DNA from: Paenibacillus sp. BIC5C1
Lineage (GTDB): Bacteria; Bacillota; Bacilli; Paenibacillales; Paenibacillaceae
NCBI RefSeq assembly: GCF_032399705.1
Contig: NZ_CP135922.1
Coordinates: 3,968,001 to 4,032,000, forward strand
Length of the DNA: 64,000 nt
Direction of reading: 5' to 3'
A program made the translations under genes and the position numbers. A model generated the notes under the pieces. That model saw only the letters and a program-made list of their open reading frames with translations. It ran no database searches and was not told where the DNA came from. Of this stretch, positions 15,887 through 24,973 are shown in pieces (positions within the stretch are counted from its first letter, which is position 1; the number at the start of each line of letters is the position of its first letter).

Positions 15887-16146
15887 TATTATTCTCCTCC
15901 GAACAGCGTAATTAACAATCAATATGTATTATATCAAAAATATATTTCTTTTTTTGTGAATTATTAGGCGATAAAAGATATGAATTAGTCTACCTTTTTT
16001 TCTCTCTTTTTTTTTTGGAGTTAGTTTATAAAAAATAGGATTGTGCAATATATCTACAGAAACAGGCAAGCCCCTCCACTCTTTTTATGCGAAATTTATT
16101 TAGTAGACAGTCGCGGTTTGACCGTCAAATGAAGGAGGTAATATTG

Positions 16147-17103
16147 ATGTCAATGATGAAAGCAATTCAAGTAGCAGCCAAGGGTGAACCGATGCGACTG
16201 GTTGAAGTCCCCATCCCAGCCCCTAAAGAAGGACAGGTACTTCTGAGAGTAGAAGCTTGTGGTATCTGTCATGGAGATGCAAAAGTTAGTGAGGGGGCCA
16301 CGACTTCTTATCCAAGAATTCCAGGACATGAAGTAGTTGGTATCGTAGAAAAACTCGGGGTAGGAACGATGAAATGGAAAGTTGGTCAACGTGTTGGTAT
16401 CGGCTGGCATGGCGGGCATGGCCATACAACAGCCCTTACAACGGACGGGGGTTATGCAGAATATATGGTTGCCTATGAAGATGGGTTGATTACAATTCCA
16501 CAAGAAATCTCGGCAGGGGAGGCAGCCCCACTTCTATGTGCAGGAGAAACCGTCTTCAGTGCATTGCGAAACAGCAAAGCTCGCCCTGGGGATCTCGTCG
16601 CAATCTCGGGTATTGGCGGACTTGGGCACCTCGCGATTCAGTATGCAAAGAAAGCTGGATATGAGGTTATTGCCGTATCTCGTGGGAAAGAAAAAGAGAA
16701 ACTGGCAAGGGAACTTGGCGCACATCACTATATTGATGCCGATACAAAAAAACCTTCCGACTCCTTAAAAGCTCTAGGTGGCGCAAAAGTTATTCTCGCA
16801 ACAGCTCCCAATGGAAAAACTATTTCTTCACTTATCGGTGGTTTGGGAACAGATGGAGAACTAATCATTGCCGCCGTTTCGGATGAACCGCTGGAATGGT
16901 CTGCTATGGATTTTCTGAATGGTCCCAGCAATGTCAAAGGAACATTTACAGACATTAATGAAATGGAGGCTGCAGTAAGGTTTAGCATACTAACAGATGT
17001 GCGGCCTATGATTGAAATTTTCCCTCTGGAAAAGGCCCCTGAAGCATTTGAACAAATGATGGCTGCCAAAACTCATTTCCGTGCAGTTTTGCATATTTCT
17101 TAA
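16147..17103 (+). CDS. Zinc-containing alcohol dehydrogenase lacking the structural-zinc lobe
   Basis: 318 residues from ATG at 16147 with AAGGAGG upstream. It is of the AdhP/AdhA type: catalytic-zinc ligands are Cys in EACGICHGDAKV near 36-47, His in PGHEVVG near 60-66 and Cys in LLCAGETVFSAL near 134-145; the NAD(P) loop GIGGLGHLAIQYAK is near 156-169. Between WHGGH and DGGYAEYM the usual ~20-residue insert carrying the four structural-zinc cysteines is missing, explaining the short length (family ~338). The substrate is an alcohol/aldehyde; activity may be altered. A palindrome TTTGACCGTCAAA (16117-16129) sits just before the ribosome site. An AraC regulator converges from the other side. 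Confidence 0.9.
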   Translation: MSMMKAIQVAAKGEPMRLVEVPIPAPKEGQVLLRVEACGICHGDAKVSEGATTSYPRIPGHEVVGIVEKLGVGTMKWKVGQRVGIGWHGGHGHTTALTTDGGYAEYMVAYEDGLITIPQEISAGEAAPLLCAGETVFSALRNSKARPGDLVAISGIGGLGHLAIQYAKKAGYEVIAVSRGKEKEKLARELGAHHYIDADTKKPSDSLKALGGAKVILATAPNGKTISSLIGGLGTDGELIIAAVSDEPLEWSAMDFLNGPSNVKGTFTDINEMEAAVRFSILTDVRPMIEIFPLEKAPEAFEQMMAAKTHFRAVLHIS

Positions 17104-17120
17104 TAGTATAAAGATACGAG

Positions 17121-17151
17121 AAAGAAGGGCACTCCGGAGTGCCCTTCTTTT
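17121..17151. terminator. Terminator after the ADH gene
   Basis: Perfect 12-base stem AAGAAGGGCACTCC/GGAGTGCCCTTCTT, with A and T runs on the two sides. Confidence 0.92.
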
Positions 17152-17196
17152 GTAAATCTCCTCATTTATATCATCAAGCAGATTTTTGAGAGTAGG

Positions 17197-18099
17197 CTAA
17201 GTTCCTGCTCTAAAGCAATCACGTATTTCTTGAACATCCTTCTGTGGTGACCGACCAAATAATCGACGGTAATCCCTTATAAACTGGGAAACACTTTCAT
17301 ATCCTACCTCTAATGCTGCGTCGGTTACATTGGATGCAAGATCAAGCATCAGCCGTCGGGATTCTAACAAACGAAGTTTCTTTTGACATTGCAATGGGCC
17401 CATTCCCACAGCTGTTTTGAATTTTTGATGAAAGCTAGATAAACTCATATTACTTTGTTCAGCTAAATCCTCCATCGAAAATGTTTCTTTGTAATTACTT
17501 TTAATCCAGCTATTAATGTTATATATAGTACCTGCCTGTTGAATTGAAATCATGCTTTGCAAAAAAAGTTTTCCATACGGACCTGCAATCAAGTTGAAGA
17601 TTACTTCCCGTTTCAGATGTTTGCTCATAAATGAAAGTTCATTATTATTATCATTCATATCTATAAGACGCAGAATAACCTCTAATAATTTTGTATTGCT
17701 TTGTTGAGTTGTGGAGGGGTCTTCTATCTCAAATAACTTTTCAGGCAAATCTCCATCTATATCCAACATAACGGAAGTCACATCATCTACTAGAAAATCA
17801 ATCGATATAGCGAGAAAAGGTGAGTCCACCGTTGCAAACAGAGTATGACCAGATAACGGGCTATCTATTGCTGATATTAGAAATTCGCCAGGTGAGTAGT
17901 CCTTAATACCTGTTGAAAAATGAAGTCGCATCGTATCGCTTACAACGAGCAGTATATACGGATTCTGTATTTCGGGAAGATCAATATTTTGCTGACTGTA
18001 TCGGTACATATTTAAATATGGGATGTTAGTGGTATTTTTACCTTCTGTTATCCCAATTTGATTTATTTTAAGCTGGAGGTTTTGAAGCAGCTTTTCCAT
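17197..18099 (-). CDS. AraC-family transcriptional regulator (AraC_N type)
   Basis: 300 residues. The N-terminal ~170 residues resemble the AraC_N cupin-like domain found in regulators of short-chain alcohol/aldehyde genes (PYILLVVSDTMRLHFSTG near 47-64). The C-terminal double helix-turn-helix spans 195-295, with SMEDLAEQSNMSLSSFHQKFK near 213-233 and ALEVGYESVSQFIRDYRRLFG near 264-284. It converges on the ADH gene and probably governs such a redox gene. The ATG follows GAGGGAATG. Confidence 0.92.
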   Translation of the reverse strand: MEKLLQNLQLKINQIGITEGKNTTNIPYLNMYRYSQQNIDLPEIQNPYILLVVSDTMRLHFSTGIKDYSPGEFLISAIDSPLSGHTLFATVDSPFLAISIDFLVDDVTSVMLDIDGDLPEKLFEIEDPSTTQQSNTKLLEVILRLIDMNDNNNELSFMSKHLKREVIFNLIAGPYGKLFLQSMISIQQAGTIYNINSWIKSNYKETFSMEDLAEQSNMSLSSFHQKFKTAVGMGPLQCQKKLRLLESRRLMLDLASNVTDAALEVGYESVSQFIRDYRRLFGRSPQKDVQEIRDCFRAGT

Positions 18100-18242
18100 T
18101 AGTTTTCATTCCCTCGTAACGTCAAATATTTTGTATGTAGTTTATCATATCACATCGATGGTTTAGTGATTTGTACCTTTTCTCCGATTCGTATTCTGAC
18201 TTGAAATTAGCCGAATTCGGTATTTTTATTGTTTATAAATAT

Positions 18243-18271
18243 TGACACAATGATAATCATTATCAATAATG
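18243..18271 (+). promoter_or_regulatory. Promoter with Fur box over the core
   Basis: -35 TTGACA (18243-18248), 17-base spacer, -10 AATAAT (18266-18271). The spacer contains the perfect 7-1-7 Fur site TGATAATCATTATCA (18251-18265), so iron-loaded Fur would block RNA polymerase. Confidence 0.88.
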
Positions 18272-18337
18272 TGGAGTGAGTTGTACAAGATAATCGCAAA
18301 GTCACCGGCAACCTACTATCGAAATGAGGTACACAAC

Positions 18338-19165
18338 GTGAAAATAGACGTGAATCAGTTAGCAGAACATTTTGCACACATTCCTTTTCAAGTAGAAGGA
18401 ATATATCGATATGCTACATATCCAGGGGTGTCTCACGCTGATTATACCGATTCTTTTCCCGGATTTGTGTTTCCCCTTACAGGAAAGATACAATTTCAAT
18501 TTAATGGAACCCCTTATATCTTTTCGCCAGGCAAAGTGGTACATGGTGGTGCAAATATGAAATTGGATGAACAAACGTTTGATAACTCCAATTGGGAATA
18601 TATACTTGTTTTATACCGGATATGCAGCTCAGAATTAGAAGAATCAAGCTTTTCCCATCAGCATTTTGAATTATCAACGGGACACTCCCCTCGTCTTATG
18701 GAATTAATTAAGCAGTTATGGCATGTGTATAATCAACGTGGCGGCATTTCGATGTTTCAAACTGAAATGCTGTTTCGCGATGTGCTGAACGAAGCCTTAA
18801 TAAGCGTGGCGAATAGACAAATGAGCAGTGAATCAAAGGCTTTATTCGAACGGGTATCTAATTATATCCATGAATACTACTATCATGGCCTTACCATAAC
18901 ATCGCTCGCAGAACAATATAACGTTAATCGAAATCGGCTTTCTTACGTATTCAGAAAACATGCAGGAATGGGACCGGCAGAATATCTATTAAAATATCGT
19001 ATAAACATGGCACAAAAAATGCTATTTACAAGTGACGTGCCCATACAGCAAATTGCACAAACGGTTGGAATTGCTGACCCCTTTTATTTTAGTAAAGTGT
19101 TCAAGAAACAATTTGGATTCTCTCCTACTGAATATCGACAGAAGTTCATCAATAATCCATGCTAA
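18338..19165 (+). CDS. Fur-controlled AraC-family regulator
   Basis: 275 residues from GTG at 18338, which has ATGAGGT upstream; an ATG at 18269 falls inside the promoter and cannot be used. The N-terminal cupin-like sensing domain (GFVFPLTGKIQFQFNGTPYIFSPGK split around residues 38-65) is followed by the AraC helix-turn-helix pair, SLAEQYNVNRNRLSYVFRKHAG near 189-210 and IAQTVGIADPFYFSKVFKKQFG near 239-260. A Fur box inside its promoter means it is made under iron starvation. By analogy with Btr-type activators it could switch on siderophore uptake genes; the orphan siderophore-binding lipoprotein at 40379 shares Fur control. Confidence 0.92.
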   Translation: MKIDVNQLAEHFAHIPFQVEGIYRYATYPGVSHADYTDSFPGFVFPLTGKIQFQFNGTPYIFSPGKVVHGGANMKLDEQTFDNSNWEYILVLYRICSSELEESSFSHQHFELSTGHSPRLMELIKQLWHVYNQRGGISMFQTEMLFRDVLNEALISVANRQMSSESKALFERVSNYIHEYYYHGLTITSLAEQYNVNRNRLSYVFRKHAGMGPAEYLLKYRINMAQKMLFTSDVPIQQIAQTVGIADPFYFSKVFKKQFGFSPTEYRQKFINNPC

Positions 19166-19289
19166 CTTCAACAGGCATCCATTTTAAAGCCAAAATTAAA
19201 TCAGTATACTTATGGCAGGCCAAGGCAACATGATATCTGAATTAAGTATGCAGCATTATATTGTAGGTGAAAAATAAGGAGGGCTTACT

Positions 19290-19628
19290 ATCCATTATCA
19301 AACGATTAAACTAAGCGAGGAACTGTCTAAAATAAACGAAAATTGGTCACCCCAACTAATTGGTGAAATGAATGACTATCAATTTAAAATTGTTAAGATA
19401 GCTGGCGATTATGAATGGCATGTTCATCCTGAAACCGATAAGTTATTTTTCGTGATTGAAGGCGAGATGATCATTGATTTTCGTGATGGTCAGGTGAGAA
19501 TTTGTAAAGATGAGATGTTTATTGTCCCGAGGGGACTCGAGATCAAACCCTCCGCTGAAAAGGAATGTCATATCATGTTAATGGAACCCAAAAATGAAGG
19601 AAACACCGGTGGAACTGAGTCCGCATAA
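19290..19628 (+). CDS. Small cupin-domain protein with an apparent ATC start
   Basis: Single-domain cupin with WHVHPETDKLFFVIEGEM near 46-63 and the DGQVRICKDEMFIVPRG block near 68-84. The conserved frame begins HYQTIKLSEELSKINENWSP, before the first in-frame ATG at 19368. AAGGAGG (19276-19282) sits 7 bases before codon ATC at 19290, exactly where ATG is expected; there is no ATG, GTG or TTG between the upstream stop at 19275 and 19368. So either ATC is used, the start codon is mutated, or the sequence has an error; initiation at 19368 would give a truncated 86-residue cupin. Function unknown; such cupins bind small ligands. Confidence 0.8.
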   Translation: MHYQTIKLSEELSKINENWSPQLIGEMNDYQFKIVKIAGDYEWHVHPETDKLFFVIEGEMIIDFRDGQVRICKDEMFIVPRGLEIKPSAEKECHIMLMEPKNEGNTGGTESA

Positions 19629-19688
19629 ACAGTCTACTACGTATCGTTGAAGGGAATATGTATTCAAGGAATTTGCTTGTATATTCTA

Positions 19689-19717
19689 GAAAGGAGCTGA
19701 ATGCAAACGCTCCTTTC
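19689..19717 (+). terminator. Probable terminator after the cupin gene
   Basis: GAAAGGAGC/GCTCCTTTC stem with a T-rich stretch about 9 bases later. Confidence 0.6.
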
Positions 19718-19764
19718 CAAATTACCTTTTTTACCGAAAAATCATGTCTACAACAATCTACTTC

Positions 19765-20421
19765 TCATTCCTCATTCTGTGCTTTTTCTCTCCCGTTTGA
19801 ATGGGGATTTCCTACTCTCCGCATCAGGGTTTCCAAAGGGCCACGGCTATTTATTTGAGTTATCATCAACGCAACCTCCCGAGTCGATAGATCGTTTCCT
19901 TGTTCCATCCAGTGAGTTAAAAGTCCGATACTGGCCGAGGAGGTAAAGGCCAAAAAGTAATCCCAGGGAATGACGACAGCAGGATCATCTGGCATAATTG
20001 TTTCAAAATGTTGAAGCATCCGTTCCGCTATCAGTTCTTTAATCTGAATGGGCAGTTGTAAATCACCATTAGGACTGAGCATGATCCGCAGGTAGTCCGC
20101 ATGTGACAACAGATATTCCAACAGCTTAAGGATAGCCGGGTATGGTTCCCCTCGCTCAGCATAATGTCCTACCTCCAACGGGTTAAGCTCCACTGAAAGA
20201 ATCTTTATTCCTTCGAAAATCTCTTTCTTCAGCTGATCAACAAGGTCTGCCACATCCTTGTAGTGCAGATAAAATGTACCCCGGTTTATTTCCGCTCTTT
20301 CTGCGAGATCCATAACACTGATCTTGCTCAATCCCTTTTCAGCCGTGAGCTCTAACAAGGCCTGCCGAATAAGTTTCTTCGTTCGGATCTTGCGACGATC
20401 TTTTTTTAATTCATGCTCCAC
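19765..20421 (-). CDS. TetR-family regulator of the divergent membrane protein
   Basis: 218 residues. The N-terminal helix-turn-helix covers 12-60: ALLELTAEKGLSKISVMDLAERAEINRGTFYLHY (in two pieces around residues 21-54) followed by KDVADLVDQL. The C-terminal effector domain is of the TetR_C type seen in regulators of drug and solvent exporters. The start ATG follows AGGAGTG. It is divergent from the DUF3533/YhgE-like gene with ~150 bases between, containing a TGTTGATTAAT/AATAATCAACA near-inverted repeat that may be its operator. Confidence 0.92.
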   Translation of the reverse strand: MEHELKKDRRKIRTKKLIRQALLELTAEKGLSKISVMDLAERAEINRGTFYLHYKDVADLVDQLKKEIFEGIKILSVELNPLEVGHYAERGEPYPAILKLLEYLLSHADYLRIMLSPNGDLQLPIQIKELIAERMLQHFETIMPDDPAVVIPWDYFLAFTSSASIGLLTHWMEQGNDLSTREVALMITQINSRGPLETLMRRVGNPHSNGREKAQNEE

Positions 20422-20574
20422 TTTGTGTTCACTCCTAATTCAACACCTTTTAGGGCAGTGTTGATTAATGCTCAGTTTATAAAAATGTGATTATTGTTTT
20501 TTTTCGTGCAATTATTATAATCAACTTTGTGATGAATAATCAACATCATGATCATTAAAAGGGAGTGAAACGTA

Positions 20575-21771
20575 TTGCATCTGTTCAAAAACAAGATGGT
20601 CTTGATGTCACCCATTATTGCTTTGGTTATCATCTTTGTCTTCTCGCTGACTTTATTTCCATCCGTCCAGCCTAAGCCCGACAGCTTACCCGTCGCCATC
20701 GTCAATGAGGATCAGGGGGTACAAATCCCCAATCAGCCTCAGATGAATATGGGACAAAAAATTGTGGAAATGATTCAAAAAAGTTCATCATCCGGAGATG
20801 ATACAGAGCCGGCGGTAAAATGGGAGTCGGTAAACAGCCTGGAGGAAGTCCAACAAGGACTAGACCTTCAGAAGTATTATGCAGCCTTGGTTATCCCACA
20901 GGATTTCAGTTCAAAGCAAGCTTCACTCATGACTTCGGCCCCTTCTTCACCTGAAATACAGATTCTGATTAACCAGGGAATGAACATGGCCGCGTCTACT
21001 TTGTCTGGACAAATCTTAAACGGAGTCGTTGATAACATCAATAACACGGTACGCACGCAACTACTCGAAGAATTAAAAGCAAAAGGCACAACCCTGACCG
21101 TAGAACAAGTTGCTTTTTTGGTGAATCCCATTGCCAAAGATGTGACCAATGTAAATGAAGTCGGCACACACAGTGCAAACGGCAATTCCCCCATTTCTTT
21201 ATTCCAGCCGCTGTGGATGGCCAGTTTGGCAAGTTCTGCTCTTATTTACACGGCGGTCAAAAAAGCGCCTGTCACTACACGGAAAGGTCGCCTTTCTGTT
21301 AAAGCGGGACAGATTTTGACGGGTGCTGTCATTGCTGTTGTCGTAGGATTTGGCTTCACCTGGATCGCAGATCGGATCGTTGGGCTGCAAATAACGAATT
21401 TTACCGATACTGCCCTGTTCCTGTCCATTTCGTCATTCAGTTTTTTCCTCATGATCTCGGCCGTCATTTCTCTGTTGGGGCTTGGGGGAATAGCCATTTT
21501 TGGCTTAATGCTCTTCTTTGGTGCACCGCTGCTTGCATTGGCGCCAGAAATGATGTCTTCTTTTTATCGGGAGTGGGTGTATCCGTGGCTTCCGATGCGT
21601 TTTATGATCGAAGGTTTACGGGGAATTTTCTTCTTTGATCACGGGTTAAGCTGGAGTTCACCACTTTCCGCTCTTGTCTGGATTGGACTTGCGGGAATGC
21701 TCATCATACTGGGTAGTGCGTTCATACCGCAACGTCATAAAGAGAGCCGCAATGAAATGATGAGCACATAA
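20575..21771 (+). CDS. YhgE/Pip- or DUF3533-like membrane protein
   Basis: 398 residues from a TTG start at 20575 with AAGGGAG upstream. One N-terminal membrane segment (10-30), a ~180-residue extracytoplasmic loop (PVAIVNEDQGV near 42-52, typical of YhgE/Pip and ABC-2-like exporters) and five or so C-terminal segments (215-390). There is no ATP-binding domain. Family members include phage-infection-protein homologues and the fungal SNG1 drug-resistance family. With its divergent TetR regulator the likely role is export or tolerance of a toxic small molecule; unproven. It ends in a terminator. Confidence 0.87.
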   Translation: MHLFKNKMVLMSPIIALVIIFVFSLTLFPSVQPKPDSLPVAIVNEDQGVQIPNQPQMNMGQKIVEMIQKSSSSGDDTEPAVKWESVNSLEEVQQGLDLQKYYAALVIPQDFSSKQASLMTSAPSSPEIQILINQGMNMAASTLSGQILNGVVDNINNTVRTQLLEELKAKGTTLTVEQVAFLVNPIAKDVTNVNEVGTHSANGNSPISLFQPLWMASLASSALIYTAVKKAPVTTRKGRLSVKAGQILTGAVIAVVVGFGFTWIADRIVGLQITNFTDTALFLSISSFSFFLMISAVISLLGLGGIAIFGLMLFFGAPLLALAPEMMSSFYREWVYPWLPMRFMIEGLRGIFFFDHGLSWSSPLSALVWIGLAGMLIILGSAFIPQRHKESRNEMMST

Positions 21772-21843
21772 TCTGGAGAGCGCATAAAGTCCTTTATATG
21801 TGACGACACCGTCCAGTTAAGCTGCCAAAGACATAAACGAAAC

Positions 21844-21873
21844 AAAGCCCCTTCACCAATGAAGGGGCTTTTA
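21844..21873. terminator. Bidirectional terminator
   Basis: AAAGCCCCTTC/GAAGGGGCTTTT stem between the convergent membrane-protein and CoADR genes. Confidence 0.9.
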
Positions 21874-21932
21874 CTATTTTTAAGAGATAATACATGTCAC
21901 TACACAGCTGAATGGTTTACTACAAACCGATT

Positions 21933-24431
21933 TTAAATAAATAGATTATGATTTGCATGAGCTGCCTGTCCAAGATAGTAACCCACTCCACCAATGTTAA
22001 CTGAATCCATTAATTCTTCACGCTGAATCCCCATCAAATCCATGGACATCTGGCAAGCGACAAACTCAACTCCCTGCGCAGTTGCGGTCTGCATCAGTTC
22101 TTCCAAAGAAGCAACATTATTATTTTTCATAATGCCTCGAATAATCTTTGGACCCACTCCGAGCATATTCATTTTGGACATGCCTAGCTTGTGGCTGCCT
22201 CGTGGTAACATCATGTCAAACATACGGCCAATCATAGTTTTGGATACAGGCTGTGGCTGATGCTTACGAATAATATTTAATCCCCAGAATGTGAAGAACA
22301 TGGTTACTTTACGTCCACTTGCTGCTGCCCCATTGGCAATAATAAGAGAAGCAATCGCTTTATCCAGATCACCACTGAAGACAACCATCGTGCTGGCAGG
22401 CTCCTCTTTAGGCGTTTCCATAGCTGAAGATGTGGTCTGCACGGCATTTTTCTCGATAACTGCTTCAATCGTACCGCCTTTGGATCGTTCCAAGTGTAAG
22501 AGTGAGGAGCCAGACATGGTTGCCCATGCTTTCACATCTTCATAAAATCCTGGATCGGAAGCTTTCACCCGCAAAGTCTCGCCATTCGATAGTTGATCCA
22601 TTTTCTGCTTAAGTTGTATCAGCGGACCGGGACAACTTAAACCGCACACGTTCAACTCGTTATCAATACGCTGTGGCTTTGCAGAGATTGGATTGGAAGG
22701 CTCTGTTTCCTTTACAGCATATTTCGGATTGTTGTTCTGATCCTGCCCGTTATTATTTTCATCGTTTCCGGGAGAAATTGGAGCGGGCTGAAATTGTGCT
22801 TGGCGGTATGTTTTATAGCCTCCACTCAGATTTTTCACATTAAAGCCATGCTGACGCAAAATCTGCGAAGCTGTATATCCACGCAGACCAATCTGGCAGT
22901 ATACCCAAATATCTTTGGCTGGGTCTAATTCATCTAACCGCTGACGAAGCTCATCCACTGAAATATTTATGGAATCCGGAATATTTCCATTACGGTGCTC
23001 CAGCTCACTTCGTACATCCAGCAATATCGACTGCTCCGAGTGGCGTTCAGATAGCTGATCATAGGTGAACGTTTCAACACGTCCAGCTGTGATATTTTCA
23101 GCTGCATATCCAGCCATATTAACTGGATCTTTCGCAGAGGAATACGGTGGCGCGTAACTCAATTCGAGCTCTGTCAAATCCTTGATATGACCCCCAAAAT
23201 GAATGGCAACAGCAATATCATCAATCCGTTTATCCACACCGTCATAACCAACTGCTTGTGCGCCTAAAATTTTTCCTGCCGGTGTAAACAGCAGTTTAAG
23301 AGTAATCGCGCTGGAACCCGGATAATACGATGCATGAGATGCAGGATGCACGATTACAGTTCGATAATCGATGCCTAGACGTTTTAGTGTTTTCTCATTA
23401 CTGCCTGTAGCTGCTCCAGTCATTCCAAACACTTTAATAATGGCTGTTCCTTGTGTCCCCCTGTAAATGGAACTTAGTCCGGCAATACGATCTGCAACAA
23501 TGCGTCCCTGTTTGTTTGCAGGTCCAGCAAGCGGAATAGCTGTCTTTGTGCCATGAATGGTTTCAGTTACTTCGATGGCATCACCAACAGCATAGATATG
23601 TGGCACACTGCTTTCGAGAGCCTCGTTGACCATAATATGTCCACGTGTTCCCAGGGAAACTCTGCTATTTCTCACAAAAGCTGTATCTGGGGTTACTCCT
23701 ATTGCAAGAATAACCAGGTCAGCTGTCAGAACACGACCATCAGCAAGCTCAACACCAATGCCATGTTCAAGTGAATGAAAGCCCTGTACACGTTGGGAAA
23801 ACAGCAGCTTCACTCCATTTTGCTCCATTTCCTGTGCCAAGGCTGCTGCCAGCTCAGCATCAAACGGGGTGAGCAGCTGACCATTACCCTCTACCAACGT
23901 TACATCCAACCCGGCTTCCTTTAAATTTTCCGCCATTTCGACACCAATAAATCCCCCACCTATAACAATTGAAGATTCGTTGTTAGATGAATTTATTTGT
24001 TTCTTGATCCGATCAATATCTGGAATGCTCCGCACGGTATAAATCAGTGGATTATCCTTACCTGGCAGATTGGGTATGATTGGCTTGGCGCCTGGTGACA
24101 AAATCAGTTCATCATAGCTTTCTTCATATGAACCACGCTCCTGGCTTTGTACCCGAACTGTACGAGTATTGGGATCAATCGCGACGATTTCACTTTCTGT
24201 ACGCACATCAATATTAAAACGGTCAGCCATTCCTTTAGGCGTTTGGACCAGCAGACGCTCTCGATCCTCAATCGAGCCACCAATATAATAAGGTAAGCCA
24301 CAATTGGCAAATGATATATAGGGTCCTTTTTCAAATATGATAATTTCGGCATGTTCATCCAGACGGCGCAGACGGGCAGCTGCTGATGCCCCACCCGCTA
24401 CTCCGCCCACAATCAGTACTTTTTTGCTCAT
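21933..24431 (-). CDS. CoA-disulfide reductase fused to rhodanese, TusA and DsrE-like domains
   Basis: 832 residues and four domains in a row. Residues 1-450 are a pyridine-nucleotide-disulfide oxidoreductase of the CoADR type, with VGGVAGGASAAARLRR near 8-23 and the active cysteine in FANCGLPYYIGG near 41-52. Residues 455-560 are a rhodanese with its cysteine in WVYCQIGLRG. Residues 600-675 are TusA, with CGLSCPGPLIQL. Residues 700-832 are a DsrE/DsrF-like domain (VACQMSMDLMGI). Such fusions move sulfane sulfur and reduce CoA or protein persulfides in the cytosol. The gene overlaps the arsR-type regulator by 4 bases, so it is in the same operon. Confidence 0.94.
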   Translation of the reverse strand: MSKKVLIVGGVAGGASAAARLRRLDEHAEIIIFEKGPYISFANCGLPYYIGGSIEDRERLLVQTPKGMADRFNIDVRTESEIVAIDPNTRTVRVQSQERGSYEESYDELILSPGAKPIIPNLPGKDNPLIYTVRSIPDIDRIKKQINSSNNESSIVIGGGFIGVEMAENLKEAGLDVTLVEGNGQLLTPFDAELAAALAQEMEQNGVKLLFSQRVQGFHSLEHGIGVELADGRVLTADLVILAIGVTPDTAFVRNSRVSLGTRGHIMVNEALESSVPHIYAVGDAIEVTETIHGTKTAIPLAGPANKQGRIVADRIAGLSSIYRGTQGTAIIKVFGMTGAATGSNEKTLKRLGIDYRTVIVHPASHASYYPGSSAITLKLLFTPAGKILGAQAVGYDGVDKRIDDIAVAIHFGGHIKDLTELELSYAPPYSSAKDPVNMAGYAAENITAGRVETFTYDQLSERHSEQSILLDVRSELEHRNGNIPDSINISVDELRQRLDELDPAKDIWVYCQIGLRGYTASQILRQHGFNVKNLSGGYKTYRQAQFQPAPISPGNDENNNGQDQNNNPKYAVKETEPSNPISAKPQRIDNELNVCGLSCPGPLIQLKQKMDQLSNGETLRVKASDPGFYEDVKAWATMSGSSLLHLERSKGGTIEAVIEKNAVQTTSSAMETPKEEPASTMVVFSGDLDKAIASLIIANGAAASGRKVTMFFTFWGLNIIRKHQPQPVSKTMIGRMFDMMLPRGSHKLGMSKMNMLGVGPKIIRGIMKNNNVASLEELMQTATAQGVEFVACQMSMDLMGIQREELMDSVNIGGVGYYLGQAAHANHNLFI

Positions 24432-24742
24432 GATTCACAATCTTCCTCTCCAAACAAAATAGGGATCATCTGTTCAATCCGTTGGTCGGCAAGCACGTAA
24501 TTTACTTCAAGACCATTGCGCTCAGTCGTCACAATCCCTGCACTGCGCAGCTTCTGCAAATGCTGAGACACTGTTGATTGGGGAAGATCCAAACACTCCT
24601 GCATATATGAAACATTACATTTCTTTTTTCTCATCAACCCACGCACAATGCACAGACGAATCGGATGAGATAGAGCTTTCAGTAAATTAGCAGGTTCATC
24701 GAACTGTTTTAAATTAGTGCTATCAAAAGCTTCAGTATTCAA
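24428..24742 (-). CDS. ArsR/SmtB-family regulator of the CoADR fusion
   Basis: 104 residues. Winged helix: LKALSHPIRLCIVRGLMRKK near 20-39 and the recognition helix LPQSTVSQHLQKLRSAGIV near 53-71. It has Cys residues near 32, 43 and 50 and near the C-terminus (EEDCES). Members next to sulfur-transfer genes sense persulfides or sulfide (for example SqrR/BigR types), and this arrangement fits, though the cysteine spacing was not compared computationally. A 20-base perfect palindrome lies just upstream (24764-24783). The stop overlaps the CoADR start as ATGA. Confidence 0.93.
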   Translation of the reverse strand: MNTEAFDSTNLKQFDEPANLLKALSHPIRLCIVRGLMRKKKCNVSYMQECLDLPQSTVSQHLQKLRSAGIVTTERNGLEVNYVLADQRIEQMIPILFGEEDCES

Positions 24743-24763
24743 AATTACCCCTCCTGAATCGTT

Positions 24764-24783
24764 ATATCGTAATATTACGATAT
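24764..24783. promoter_or_regulatory. ArsR-type operator palindrome
   Basis: ATATCGTAATATTACGATAT, a perfect 20-base palindrome 21 bases upstream of the regulator's ATG. Typical size and A+T content of an ArsR/BigR operator. Confidence 0.85.
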
Positions 24784-24890
24784 TTTAATTATAATGTCAA
24801 AATTTTTTCATCCCTCGATTTAACTTCAACTTAGATTCTATAAAATGTCGCATCAAAATAATAAAAGCCAGTAACACCAAGACCATTAAG

Positions 24891-24934
24891 AAAAGCCGAT
24901 ACACACGCAGAAACTGTCATGTTTATCGGCTTTT
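24891..24934 (-). terminator. Terminator after the small membrane-protein gene
   Basis: AAAAGCCGATA/TATCGGCTTTT stem with a large loop, TTTTCTT tail on the minus strand. Confidence 0.8.
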
Positions 24935-24973
24935 GGGCTTTCCATCCTATTATGATTGACTCTTCCCTGTTCC

